A stretch of 19,232 bases of DNA from JAWXCH01 sp034440595 (GCA_034440595.1 JAWXCH010000307.1:1-19232), one strand, 5' to 3'; numbered from the stretch's first letter, positions 7,359 to 15,765 are shown. A program made the numbers and translations. The notes: generated from the letters alone by a model not told the origin.

Positions 7359-10300
7359 ATGACCTTTCGCACACGCCGCACCGCCGCTAGTTTCGCCGTG
7401 GTGTTTTTGGCGTATTGCTTCTACCGGCTGGCAATGGTGCCGTTTGTCGATCCTTCGGTGACGCTAGTTGAGGCGGCTCCTGTTGGCGAACGTGACCCTG
7501 TTCCGCCAACTCAGCGCTCTGCGGTGCAACTAACCGACTATCAAAAGCTGTTTCCGCCAGACGCCTGGGAACGTCAGAACCCGATCATCATCGAGTCCGA
7601 TGGCACCAAACTGCTGATCGAGGGGTATGAAAACCTGCCAGGGACCGAAGTGGCCGCCAACGGCAAATTGAAGCCAGGTGACAAAGTCAAGCTGACGCGA
7701 CTTACGATCGTCTTTTTACCAGACCCAGCGAAGCAGACGGAGAAGAATCCGGGACAGATCATCATTATGCGCGCCCCCGAGGGAGGGATTCTGCAGTTCG
7801 ATTCTCCGGTTGATATGGGACGTGGGAAAGCAGGCAAGCTGGTTGGTGCGGAACTGTTTGGACAGGTAACTGTTTACGGCACGGCCAGCACGCCGGAAGC
7901 CAATGACGAGTTACAAATTTGGACGCGGGATCTGGTCCTGAAGAATCAAAAACTCACATCTGTGCATCCGGTGAAATTTCGCCACGGACCAAATTCCGGT
8001 AGCGGAGAAGAGCTGCTGATCGATCTGCTGCCGGCACCGGTCGGCAAAAAGAAGTCAGAAAGCGGGCCGGACATTGGTGGCATCGAACGGCTGACGCTGC
8101 AGCGCAATGTGCAGATGAATCTCATACCGCGATCCGCCGGCATCATGCCGGGCAGCCGGAGTGTCGACGCCAGTTCGCAGCTTACCACCGGATTGCCCTC
8201 GACCAGAAATCGGCCGGTCGATATTCGCTGCCTGGGGCCGTTCCAGTTTGACATGGTGCGCCAGATTGCGACGTTCAATCGGCAGGTGGACGTCAATATT
8301 GCAAATCCGATTGGTGTCAGCGACCAACTCCGTTGCGAGATCCTGAATCTCTTTTTTGCCTCGCGCGGCAAGCCGGAGATCGACCGCAATGCGGTTGCCA
8401 CCGGTGGCCAGCGAACGCGACCCAATGAATTGGAAGTGCGGCGCATGGAGGCGATTGGCAGCCCGGTGACGGTTACTTCGGAAGTTAACCAGATGAGAGG
8501 CACCGGTAATCGGCTCGTTTATGACACTCAGTCGAGAGCCGTTTCAATTGAAGCGAGTCCCGGTCAGGCGGATGTGCATTTTGTTTCCAAGGCGAATGAA
8601 TTTCGTGGCCGCAGTGTAATGGTCGAACCGTCAGAGTCCGGTGAAAACGGCATTCCACGTGCCGAGGCAAAGGGGGCCGGGTGGTGTCGTCTGACCTCGC
8701 CAAGAAATCCAAACCGTGGCGTCGTGGCCAGTTGGACGAAACAAATGCAATTGCAGCCTGTCGACGGGTTGCATCAACTTTCGATGCTGGGCGATGCTCA
8801 GGCCAATTCCGGGAGCTTTGGCGATTTAGCGGGCGATGAAATTCACGTCTGGATGCAGGAATTGCCGAGCAAGTCGACAAAAGACTTACCTCCTATCGCA
8901 GCCGGCTCACATCGCGATGCCCAGTTGACGGATACGCAGTCGCCCGATCCTCAGACTCCTGTTGCCAGACTGACCGATGTCAGACCAACCACGGCCGGTT
9001 ACGGGCCGGGCAGCGAGCAGCCACCTGCGACTCCGGCGCAACGCGAAGCAAGATCGCGACCAGAAATGAACGCTCAGCCAAAGCGGCTGCTGGCACGCGG
9101 CAATGTGCGATTTAACTCGCCGCGATTGCGCGGGGATACCGAACATTTGGAGCTGTGGTTTGAACAGGCCGCTGGCATTGGTGCTCCCGCCGCCGCATCG
9201 CCGGGCGAAACAGGTGCTGGCCCAGCGCTGACTGGCACGCCACCACCCACAACCGGCGCGACAGGGAGCACCGACGGCCGCGGCGGAATTGCCGGCCTGA
9301 TGTCGCCGGGCGCAGAAGGTGTGCCCGACCGCCAGTATGAACTGCAAGGCAAGATGATCCGAGCCAGGCTCACCACCGTGCCCACTAGCAAAGGAGAGGA
9401 GCAGGTCCTTAATGATCTGCAAATCGACGGGAACGTCCGGTTGGTGGAGGTACGGCTTGCGCAAGCTAGCACCGGGTTGGTTCAAAATGGTGCCGCGCCG
9501 TTGCCGCCAATGTCAATCTTCGGCGATCTGGTGCGTGTTGACAGAGCCAGCGATCCTAGTGCCTCGATCAGTGTGCGTGGTCGCCCGGCGGAAGTCGCGG
9601 ATCGCGGCATGAAAATGATCGGTGACGTGATTCGCATGGAACGTGGCCAGAACATGCTCTGGATCGAAGGGCCGGGCCAGATGACTCTACCCCCAAACAG
9701 CCGCAATCTGACGCTAACCAGCTCACCAGTACGACCAGTCTCTTCTGTCGCAGCACAGCCGGCTGCCCCGCGAAATTCATTGACCTCGCGTGGCATGGGT
9801 GGGCCGGTGACGATTGACTTTCAAGGGGGCATGACCTTTGACGGGCTGACAGCCACGTTCCAGAAGCAGGTCGTGGTCAGCACCGAGCGCCGAACCGTGC
9901 AAGCCGCTCATCCAACGGTCCCCCGCACCGAACGAATGCAATTAAAATCCGAACTGGTGGAGGCGCGGTTGCAACAGCGTGTGGACTTTGCCGCTATGAA
10001 TGGAAGGTCCAGTCAGCAAGATGCAAACTGGCAGCGAGTGGTTTGCAAGGGTGAGGTGAACATGTTTGTGCAGGCCAGCGACCATCGCGGGCCGGCAGCC
10101 AACGATCAGATGTTGTTTCGTGATCTGACTCTGGAACAAGAGACCGGCGCGATTCACGCGCTTGGACCAGGCTGGATTGAGAGCTTTCGATTGGGCGAAG
10201 CGCGGTCACTTGGCAACATGGGACAACGCCCTGGCGTGGCTGGTGGTCAATCTCCCACAGGCGCACGGCTGGCCAGTGATCTCCGCGCACCGCACCTAGC

Positions 10301-10898
10301 TCAACGCCCGGGCGACGATGGAAATTGGACCTCCGGTGCAGCAGTAGGAAACAATGCCGGCGGCAAGAAAGAGCAGATCAACTATACGTTTGTCACGTTT
10401 GAACGTGAAGTCACCGGCAACCTGAATCATGGCGAGTTGACGCTGCATCAGGATGTCCGCGCCATCTCCGGGCCAGTCTCCAACTGGTCGCAGAAACTGG
10501 ACCCAGACCATTTTGAGCGAAACGGCCCCGACACCATTTCGATCAAGGCCGACCAACTGACGATGGCGCAGACACCTGGCGAGGGGCAAGCCGGCGGAGC
10601 GTCGGAAATTCGTGCGGCAGGTAATATCTCAGTCGAAGGAATGCGGTTTGGCGCAACCTCAGAGCGACCGGAAGGTTCGCAGTTTCGCGCTACGGCCGAA
10701 CGACTGTCCTACGCCGAATCCAAGGGCCAGATGGTCCTGGAAGGCAACGGTCGCAATGATGCTGTCATCTATTTGCAGGACGCAACCGGAAGGGAATCGA
10801 GGTCCGCGTACACGAAAATTAACTTCTGGCCGGACACGATGCGAATCGAAAGCCCCGGCCTGCGGTCGATGACCACGGACTTAAGCCCACTCCAGTAG
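7359..10898 (+). CDS. Giant LptC/LptA-like (OstA-like) envelope protein, 1179 residues
   Basis: Residues about 8-30 (TAASFAVVFLAYCFYRLAM) form one membrane segment after a basic start, as in LptC, leaving about 1150 residues in the periplasm. Several stretches have the beta-strand pattern of LptA/OstA domains, where short strands alternate around phrases like 'GNV': LLARGNVRFNSPRLRGDTEHL near residue 576, IDGNVRLVEV near 689, VVCKGEVNMFV near 895, and the C-terminal RAAGNISVEGMRF to GQMVLEGNG, about 1085-1135. A Gly/Pro/Thr-rich linker spans about 618-655. In Proteobacteria kdsD-kdsC is followed by lptC and lptA, which encode the anchor and the bridge of the LPS transport system. The same order here supports this protein doing both jobs. 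It is about three times LptC plus LptA together. No lptB follows in the window. Function is inferred from motifs and order, not proven. Confidence 0.8.
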   Translation: MTFRTRRTAASFAVVFLAYCFYRLAMVPFVDPSVTLVEAAPVGERDPVPPTQRSAVQLTDYQKLFPPDAWERQNPIIIESDGTKLLIEGYENLPGTEVAANGKLKPGDKVKLTRLTIVFLPDPAKQTEKNPGQIIIMRAPEGGILQFDSPVDMGRGKAGKLVGAELFGQVTVYGTASTPEANDELQIWTRDLVLKNQKLTSVHPVKFRHGPNSGSGEELLIDLLPAPVGKKKSESGPDIGGIERLTLQRNVQMNLIPRSAGIMPGSRSVDASSQLTTGLPSTRNRPVDIRCLGPFQFDMVRQIATFNRQVDVNIANPIGVSDQLRCEILNLFFASRGKPEIDRNAVATGGQRTRPNELEVRRMEAIGSPVTVTSEVNQMRGTGNRLVYDTQSRAVSIEASPGQADVHFVSKANEFRGRSVMVEPSESGENGIPRAEAKGAGWCRLTSPRNPNRGVVASWTKQMQLQPVDGLHQLSMLGDAQANSGSFGDLAGDEIHVWMQELPSKSTKDLPPIAAGSHRDAQLTDTQSPDPQTPVARLTDVRPTTAGYGPGSEQPPATPAQREARSRPEMNAQPKRLLARGNVRFNSPRLRGDTEHLELWFEQAAGIGAPAAASPGETGAGPALTGTPPPTTGATGSTDGRGGIAGLMSPGAEGVPDRQYELQGKMIRARLTTVPTSKGEEQVLNDLQIDGNVRLVEVRLAQASTGLVQNGAAPLPPMSIFGDLVRVDRASDPSASISVRGRPAEVADRGMKMIGDVIRMERGQNMLWIEGPGQMTLPPNSRNLTLTSSPVRPVSSVAAQPAAPRNSLTSRGMGGPVTIDFQGGMTFDGLTATFQKQVVVSTERRTVQAAHPTVPRTERMQLKSELVEARLQQRVDFAAMNGRSSQQDANWQRVVCKGEVNMFVQASDHRGPAANDQMLFRDLTLEQETGAIHALGPGWIESFRLGEARSLGNMGQRPGVAGGQSPTGARLASDLRAPHLAQRPGDDGNWTSGAAVGNNAGGKKEQINYTFVTFEREVTGNLNHGELTLHQDVRAISGPVSNWSQKLDPDHFERNGPDTISIKADQLTMAQTPGEGQAGGASEIRAAGNISVEGMRFGATSERPEGSQFRATAERLSYAESKGQMVLEGNGRNDAVIYLQDATGRESRSAYTKINFWPDTMRIESPGLRSMTTDLSPLQ

Positions 10899-10918
10899 TG
10901 GCGGTGTGCTATCTTTAA

Positions 10919-10935
10919 CTTGGCCGTTGGCCAGG
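10919..10935 (+). terminator. Short hairpin after the LptC/LptA-like gene
   Basis: CTTGGCC, spacer GTT, GGCCAGG forms a seven-pair stem (one T-G pair) with a three-base loop, 20 bases after the stop codon. No T-run follows, so it is at best a weak or 3'-end-stabilising terminator. Apart from this hairpin and the promoter at 11130, the 275 bases up to the sigma gene show nothing convincing. Confidence 0.35.
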
Positions 10936-11129
10936 CAGTCAACCTCTCCGATTTGACAAACGCAAACTGAGCGGGGAAAATGGTTTGTGACGCCGGAGGC
11001 AGCGTTTTGGGGCAGCGGTTATTTCTTGGAATATTGCCTGCGGAAGTTCTCACAATACCGCGTGATATCAGTCCTTTCTGGTCGATTTGGACTGAAAACC
11101 ACTATTTTGCATGCCGGGGCAGCAATGGT

Positions 11130-11155
11130 GGAACTTTTCCCTGGCGACATTCGTC
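11130..11155 (+). promoter_or_regulatory. Putative ECF (sigma-E-type) promoter before the sigma gene
   Basis: GGAACTT at 11130-11136 is followed, after 16 bases, by GTC at 11153-11155 within TCGTCCAA. This matches the well-known ECF promoter pattern (GGAAC, 16-17 bases, GTC). The predicted transcription start near 11161-11164 would leave a leader of only about 10-13 bases before the GTG at 11174, just enough to include the GGAG ribosome site. ECF factors commonly transcribe their own gene, so autoregulation is the simplest reading. Confidence 0.6.
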
Positions 11156-11164
11156 CAAGCTTGT

Positions 11165-11168
11165 GGAG
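11165..11168 (+). promoter_or_regulatory. Ribosome-binding site that fixes a GTG start for the sigma gene
   Basis: GGAG at 11165-11168 lies five bases before GTG 11174. The in-frame ATG at 11111 lies upstream of the predicted promoter and would add 21 residues unlike the family. The site therefore supports initiation at the GTG. Confidence 0.65.
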
Positions 11169-11173
11169 TGGTT

Positions 11174-11737
11174 GTGACTGACGCCCAGCTCATCGACGAG
11201 GCTCTGGCTGGACAATCCAGCTCGTTTGGGCAATTGGTGACGCGGTATCAGGACCGGCTATACAACACGTTGGTCCACGTACTGGGAAATGCCGAAGATG
11301 CCAGTGACGTGGCTCAGGACGCGTTTGTGCAGGCGTTTATCAAGCTGGCGTCGTTTCGCAAACACTCCGCGTTTTATACCTGGCTGTATCGGATTGCATT
11401 TAACCTAGCGATCAGCAGCCGCCGACGTGCCAAGCCGACCATTTCCATAGATCAAATGCGCGAGATTGCCGGTAATGAGCCGCTGTCGCAAGTCGATGGT
11501 GCGTTGACCATGCTGGACCGCCAAGAGCGTGTGACGCAAGTTCGCACGGCACTGTGCCGATTGAGCGATGAGTATCGCGCGGTAGTTGTACTGCGTGAAA
11601 TTGATGGCTGTAGTTACGACGAAATTTCCGAGATCCTAACACTGCCGATCGGTACCGTGCGCAGCCGTTTGTTTCGTGCCCGAGTGGAACTGCGAGAATT
11701 ACTGAAAGAGAACTATCAAGAGGATTTGAAGCTGTAG
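11174..11737 (+). CDS. ECF-family RNA polymerase sigma factor (RpoE-like)
   Basis: With the GTG start the protein has 187 residues and begins (M)TDAQLIDEAL, the normal start for this group. Region 2 spans about residues 10-80: FGQLVTRYQDRLYNTL, then DASDVAQDAFVQAF and SAFYTWLYRIAFNLA, which bind core polymerase and the -10 element. Region 4 spans about 125-178: ALCRLSDEYRAVVVLREIDGCSYDEISEIL, then the recognition helix PIGTVRSRLFRAR, which reads the -35. There is no sigma-1.1 or region 3, as expected for ECF factors. The large membrane protein encoded 129 bases downstream is its likely anti-sigma factor. A sigma-E-type promoter directly upstream suggests positive autoregulation. The inducing signal is unknown, but the neighbouring Kdo/LPS genes make envelope stress a reasonable guess. 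Confidence 0.93.
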   Translation: MTDAQLIDEALAGQSSSFGQLVTRYQDRLYNTLVHVLGNAEDASDVAQDAFVQAFIKLASFRKHSAFYTWLYRIAFNLAISSRRRAKPTISIDQMREIAGNEPLSQVDGALTMLDRQERVTQVRTALCRLSDEYRAVVVLREIDGCSYDEISEILTLPIGTVRSRLFRARVELRELLKENYQEDLKL

Positions 11738-11795
11738 TCTGCGATGTGGCAGGAGAAAATTGTAACTGATGGGGCACCAAGTTTATTTATGAAGC

Positions 11796-11828
11796 GCCGC
11801 ATCGCGGCATTTGTCATTTCATTTTTTT
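11796..11828 (+). terminator. Weak hairpin plus T-run between sigma and anti-sigma genes
   Basis: GCCGC-ATC-GCGGC at 11796-11808 is a five-pair stem, followed 13 bases later by seven T at 11822-11828. The gap between stem and T-run is too long for a classical terminator. It may lower read-through from the sigma gene into the anti-sigma gene and so set their ratio. Confidence 0.25.
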
Positions 11829-11866
11829 GTCGATCTGTCGTAAGGCAGTTCGCAGCTTGATTCGCG

Positions 11867-14140
11867 ATGGAACCACTAGACCCAAAACCAACCGATCCGA
11901 CTCTCCCTGCGGGGGCACAACCGCTGCCGTCCGGTGAGGATCTGTCTATGGTTCCTGCGGATGAAATGATCAGTGCGTACTTGGACGGTGAGTTGGAACC
12001 TCAACAGCAGCGATTGGTCGAAGCACAACTGGCTGCCAGTCCCGACCTGCGACAGTTGCTCGAAGAGCTGCAATCGGTTCGCAAAAGCCTGAGTTTACTG
12101 CCGCGCCTGAGCCTGGATGCAGACTTTGCCGAACGCGTTTTGCGCCGTGCCGAACGACAGATGTTGAGTGAGCCGCCGAGCATTTTGGAAACAACGGATA
12201 GCTCAGGGCCGGCAGAGAATATAGTACCATTTGTCGCGGCCAGTAGCCCACGCGCCGAACGGCCATCGCCACACAGTGAACAGCTTCCAGATGCGCCGCG
12301 CCGATCACTTCGGCCACTCCTCTGGGCTGCTGTCGCGGTTGCTGCCGTCGTTATGATTTGGGTGACCAATCGCGGGCCACAGCTTGAGCAGGCTGAGGTG
12401 GCTGTGCATTTAGATCAGGCTGACTCTGGCAATGGCAATGGTGAGAAATCCGCACCGACATCGGGCACCGTCGCGGCACCTAACTCTGATCAACTCGCGA
12501 AGAGAAATTTGCAAAGCTCGCAGCCGCCAGTGGACAAGTTTGCCGCGCGAATTCAAAAAGACAGTCGGAAAGAAAACATACTTGCCGACGATAGGGCAAG
12601 TCGCTTGCAAGGGTCTGAAAAGCTTGGCAAATCTTCTACGTTGGACTTACGTTTGGACAAAGAGAACAGTAGTTCGAGAGCGGCTAGTTCCAATTCTGTG
12701 GCCGATGCCCTCAAGCCGAACGCGTCGCCGACACGCGGATCGTCGAGCGACGTAGCCGGTTCTGCTGGCAGCGCCGCGAGTACTCCTGCCAGTGGCCCGG
12801 TCGTGGGAAGCGGCATAGGGGGTGGAATGGCTGGAGCAGCGAACGGTAGTCAATTGGGCAGTGCTTATGGTGGTCCGCTCAGCTTCAGTGACAGCGATAG
12901 CGATTTGTCGGCATTGCAGAAACAACTCAAAAGCCGAGTATCAGGCAACTCGCCCGTCTTGGTGGTGAAGCTATCGATTACACCGGAGGCCTATCGTAGT
13001 AAGGCGTTTCAGGCCTTGCTGGCCCGGAACGAACTTGTCCCGGAAACTCGTAACGATCGTGGTTTGCAGTTCGACGGTAGCGCAAGAAAATCTGACGGGG
13101 AGGCCGCGGATCAAACCTATTCGCGCAGCAATACCTTGGACAGGCGATCCGACAAAGCAGATATCGCGTCAAAAGTACAATCTTCCCCGGCTGAGCCCAG
13201 CGCGCCGGTGCTGAGTGACGACACCGCTGCCGCAGGAGCCGATTCAAATTCCGATGGAAGCGAAGCAAAAAGCGAAAAAGGGGCCGGTGGTGAAGCTGCC
13301 GAACCTCAATTGGCGGTGACTGCTGAGAACGAGAAGTCCGACGTAGCACCACCGAAGCAAAAACTAGCCTTGAACAAACGTGGCCTATTGAAGCACGAGT
13401 CCAGCGAGACGGGCCGTGGTCTCGAGATGCTGCTGGTCGAAGGAACGACCGATCAAGTGCAGCGTACACTTACCGAACTGAAGTCGATGCCAGGGCAATT
13501 TCAGAATATTGAGGTGACGAATTCTTTGCTCGATTCTGACGAGGCTCCGCTTGCAAGTAAGGAGCGTCTAAACGAGCCAGCGGACGGGCTGCACAAATCG
13601 ACGTCAGCTTCGGCTCAAACAGAGAAATTCGAGCAAGCCGATGCGACCGGAAAGGTTCCGCCTTCACAGCCAGAATTTGCCGACGCTAAACCAGTATATG
13701 AAACTCCTGTACGGCCCGCTGCACCATCGTCAGGAGTGCAACCGACGGCAGAAAAGACAGCGGCTGGCGACCCTCAGCCCGCTCTGGACGCGCCGGCCGC
13801 TGCTGCCGCACCGAGTATCTTGCCACCAAAAAAGAAAGTGGCCGTTTCCAAAACTGAAACCGCCAGATCAGAACCAACCGGTGGTCGATCCCCCGCCTTC
13901 AAGTCCGCAGATTCTGAATCCGCAGACAGCTCCAGTCAGGATCCATCGGAGGCGCTGTCAACTGAGAAGAAGGCCATTCAGAAACAACGTGTTCTGTTCG
14001 TCTTTTCAATTGCCGACGCTGCCAGTATCGGCGGCGAGGAGAATGCTACCAAGAGCCCCGCTAAGTCTGTCAAGCCGCGTGCGCCAAGGAGTGCTGAACC
14101 GGAGTCTGTCTTGCCGGTTCCTGATGTTCTGAACCCCTAG
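11867..14140 (+). CDS. Membrane anti-sigma-factor-like protein with large low-complexity periplasmic part
   Basis: This encodes 757 residues. Residues 28-100 look like a cytoplasmic anti-sigma domain, with DEMISAYLDGELEPQQQRLV followed by helices (LRQLLEELQSVRKSL, DADFAERVLRRAERQ). It has no Cys, so it is not a zinc-binding (ZAS) type. One membrane segment, LLWAAVAVAAVVMIWV, lies at about 150-166. The periplasmic part is mostly Ser/Ala/Pro/Glu-rich and probably disordered, with a Gly-rich patch near 310-335. Ordered pieces appear at about 347-395 (PVLVVKLSITPEAYRSKAF), 515-555 (GRGLEMLLVEGTTDQV) and 705-718 (QRVLFVFSIADA). No cysteine occurs in the whole protein. It would hold the upstream ECF factor at the membrane until a signal releases it. 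A second possible start, ATG 11948 (residue 28), has GAGGA seven bases upstream, whereas 11867 has no ribosome site, so the first 27 Pro-rich residues are doubtful. Confidence 0.82.
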   Translation: MEPLDPKPTDPTLPAGAQPLPSGEDLSMVPADEMISAYLDGELEPQQQRLVEAQLAASPDLRQLLEELQSVRKSLSLLPRLSLDADFAERVLRRAERQMLSEPPSILETTDSSGPAENIVPFVAASSPRAERPSPHSEQLPDAPRRSLRPLLWAAVAVAAVVMIWVTNRGPQLEQAEVAVHLDQADSGNGNGEKSAPTSGTVAAPNSDQLAKRNLQSSQPPVDKFAARIQKDSRKENILADDRASRLQGSEKLGKSSTLDLRLDKENSSSRAASSNSVADALKPNASPTRGSSSDVAGSAGSAASTPASGPVVGSGIGGGMAGAANGSQLGSAYGGPLSFSDSDSDLSALQKQLKSRVSGNSPVLVVKLSITPEAYRSKAFQALLARNELVPETRNDRGLQFDGSARKSDGEAADQTYSRSNTLDRRSDKADIASKVQSSPAEPSAPVLSDDTAAAGADSNSDGSEAKSEKGAGGEAAEPQLAVTAENEKSDVAPPKQKLALNKRGLLKHESSETGRGLEMLLVEGTTDQVQRTLTELKSMPGQFQNIEVTNSLLDSDEAPLASKERLNEPADGLHKSTSASAQTEKFEQADATGKVPPSQPEFADAKPVYETPVRPAAPSSGVQPTAEKTAAGDPQPALDAPAAAAAPSILPPKKKVAVSKTETARSEPTGGRSPAFKSADSESADSSSQDPSEALSTEKKAIQKQRVLFVFSIADAASIGGEENATKSPAKSVKPRAPRSAEPESVLPVPDVLNP

Positions 14141-14217
14141 GATCGCGAGAAGAATAACGTGGGTGTTGACTATTGCGATACGCTGACGGTCGGCACCATC
14201 TCGCAGATACAGGCTGC

Positions 14218-14234
14218 GGCACCGGGACGGTGCC
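14218..14234 (+). terminator. Hairpin after the anti-sigma gene
   Basis: GGCACCG, spacer GGA, CGGTGCC is a perfect seven-pair stem with a three-base loop, 77 bases after the anti-sigma stop. It lacks a T-run. It may end or protect the transcript, or be a member of the dispersed three-base-loop hairpins seen elsewhere in this window. Confidence 0.4.
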
Positions 14235-14308
14235 TGCTACATATATTTGACCGCGGCAGGTCGCTCAATTAGATTCCTAGAGTACCCATTTCTCGCAGGA
14301 ATCCCGCC

Positions 14309-15574
14309 ATGACGATGCACCGCCGCGATTTTATCTCCGCTTCCGCCGCCACGACTCTGCTGGCCGGTCTCGATATTTCCAGTGCGTATGGCAAAGAACC
14401 GGCCAACATTGATGCACGCAAATTCCTGTCGCGCGTGGTTTACAAACGTCCCGAGGTCGATGGCTGGCTGAAGGGAGACCAGTACATCTTTGCTCGCTAC
14501 AACGGCGAGCTGGGTTGGTTACTTCGTAATGCGCATTTTGATGAAGGGGTTGATGGTTCGACATGCTACTACGAGTACGTTGGTGATGGCGCGCACGAAC
14601 GACGCACGATTGCCTACGCCGACAAACCGTGTCGCATCAATACGTACGGCGACAGCTTCACAATGTGCCACCAGGTCAACGACGGTGAAACCTGGCAAGA
14701 GGTACTCGGCTCGCACTTGCTCGAACCAGTGCGGAATTTTGGCGTCGGTGCCTGGTCGGTCTATCAAGCATTCTTGCGGATGAAGATCGAAGAAGAACGC
14801 GTACCGTCAGACTTAATCATTCTGAACATCTATGACGACGATCATTACCGCAATCTGGACGCCTGGCGCAATATTCGCGCCGGCAAGGATCGCCGTTTTT
14901 TGTGCCCGCCCTGCCCGCACTTGAAGGTGAATCTGGAAACCGGCAAGTGCGAAGAGATGCCCAATCCCTGCCCAACGAGCGATTCGGTTTACAACCTGTG
15001 TGATCTCGACTGGGCTGTCGACCGCTTCAAAGACGACTTTGTCTTGAACATTATGCTGGCGCACGCGAATGCCAAGGCGGGCAATCCGGACCGCGCCTAT
15101 CAGGCGATCATGGATCTGACCAAGACGCATGGCATCAACACGCGAATCGATCGCGGCGACACCGTCAGCCGTTCGGCTCAGGTACTGCACGCCAAGGCGG
15201 CACTGCTGGCCACGACGCAAATCGTAAAATGGACTGAGGAGTACGCCAAGCAGAAAGGGAAGCAGGTGCTGTACGTCCTGTCGTTCAATGCCGGCACCGT
15301 GGCCCGAAAGTTGAGCGAGGGAACTCGCTTTGATCAGTCGTTTGTCGACTATCTGAAGCGGGAGAATCTGCCGCATGTCGACCTGCTGGCCAAACACGAG
15401 GAAGAATACGCGCGCTTCAAAGGCTCTGTTGAGCAGTACCTGGCACAGTATTACATCGGCCATTACAACCCACGGGGGAATTTCTTCACCGCCATGGCGA
15501 TCAAACCGAAGCTGGTGGAAATGCTGGATCCGAAGCCGTTGCCGTATCGGTGGGATGCTCCGGCCAAGAAGTGA
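14309..15574 (+). CDS. Tat-exported SGNH/GDSL-hydrolase-like protein
   Basis: This encodes 421 residues. The start ATG 14309 has AGGA eight bases upstream; ATG 14315 is an alternative. HRRDFISASAATTLLAG is a twin-arginine signal, with a probable cleavage region near SSAYG, so the folded protein is exported. SGNH-type blocks are visible: block I TYGDSFT (Gly114-Asp115-Ser116, with Ser as nucleophile), block II with NFGVGAWS (Gly145/Gly147), and block III as LNIYDDD (Asn173), a variant of GxND. The late His is probably His385 in GHYNPRGN, a pattern met in AlgJ/AlgX-like and other acyl-ester SGNH proteins. The family removes or transfers acyl groups on sugars, lipids or polysaccharides; the substrate here is unknown. 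It stands alone, between hairpins on both sides. Confidence 0.82.
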   Translation: MTMHRRDFISASAATTLLAGLDISSAYGKEPANIDARKFLSRVVYKRPEVDGWLKGDQYIFARYNGELGWLLRNAHFDEGVDGSTCYYEYVGDGAHERRTIAYADKPCRINTYGDSFTMCHQVNDGETWQEVLGSHLLEPVRNFGVGAWSVYQAFLRMKIEEERVPSDLIILNIYDDDHYRNLDAWRNIRAGKDRRFLCPPCPHLKVNLETGKCEEMPNPCPTSDSVYNLCDLDWAVDRFKDDFVLNIMLAHANAKAGNPDRAYQAIMDLTKTHGINTRIDRGDTVSRSAQVLHAKAALLATTQIVKWTEEYAKQKGKQVLYVLSFNAGTVARKLSEGTRFDQSFVDYLKRENLPHVDLLAKHEEEYARFKGSVEQYLAQYYIGHYNPRGNFFTAMAIKPKLVEMLDPKPLPYRWDAPAKK

Positions 15575-15693
15575 TCTGGAGAAATGGTGACCTTTGACGG
15601 GTGGTTGGAACCGCTTCACTGAATCGGTTACACTCAAGGTGCAGGAGGATAATGTCCTACTGAGCAGCATCGCCACCGTAGCGTTCCCTCACC

Positions 15694-15730
15694 CGACGCT
15701 GGGGCGTCGACCTCTCCCAGAGGGAGAGGT
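15694..15730. repeat. Two adjacent perfect hairpins after the SGNH gene
   Basis: CGACGC-TGGG-GCGTCG at 15694-15709 is directly followed by ACCTCTCCC-AGA-GGGAGAGGT at 15710-15730, a nine-pair stem with a three-base loop. No T-run follows, so intrinsic termination is uncertain. CTCTCCC-GGGAGAG modules are, from memory, common dispersed repeats in several phyla. Confidence 0.6.
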
Positions 15731-15765
15731 GGAATTGCACAAGTTCGGCCACCCAAAAAAATAAT

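Noticed and set aside
11111..11173. Longer sigma-factor start at ATG 11111
   Set aside because: The extra 21 residues do not fit the family, and the ATG lies upstream of the predicted ECF promoter. GTG 11174 has a well-placed GGAG.
10980..11181. Two small overlapping open frames (64-65 codons) before the sigma gene
   Set aside because: They overlap each other and the sigma promoter and start, and have no recognisable motif or ribosome site.
14813..15676. Minus-strand open frame of 287 codons
   Set aside because: It lies antisense to the clearly recognisable SGNH gene and has no motif; it is a shadow of that gene.
15711..15729. Hairpin as a proven intrinsic terminator of the SGNH gene
   Set aside because: The stem is strong but no T-run follows and it lies more than 130 bases after the stop, so only a repeat is claimed.
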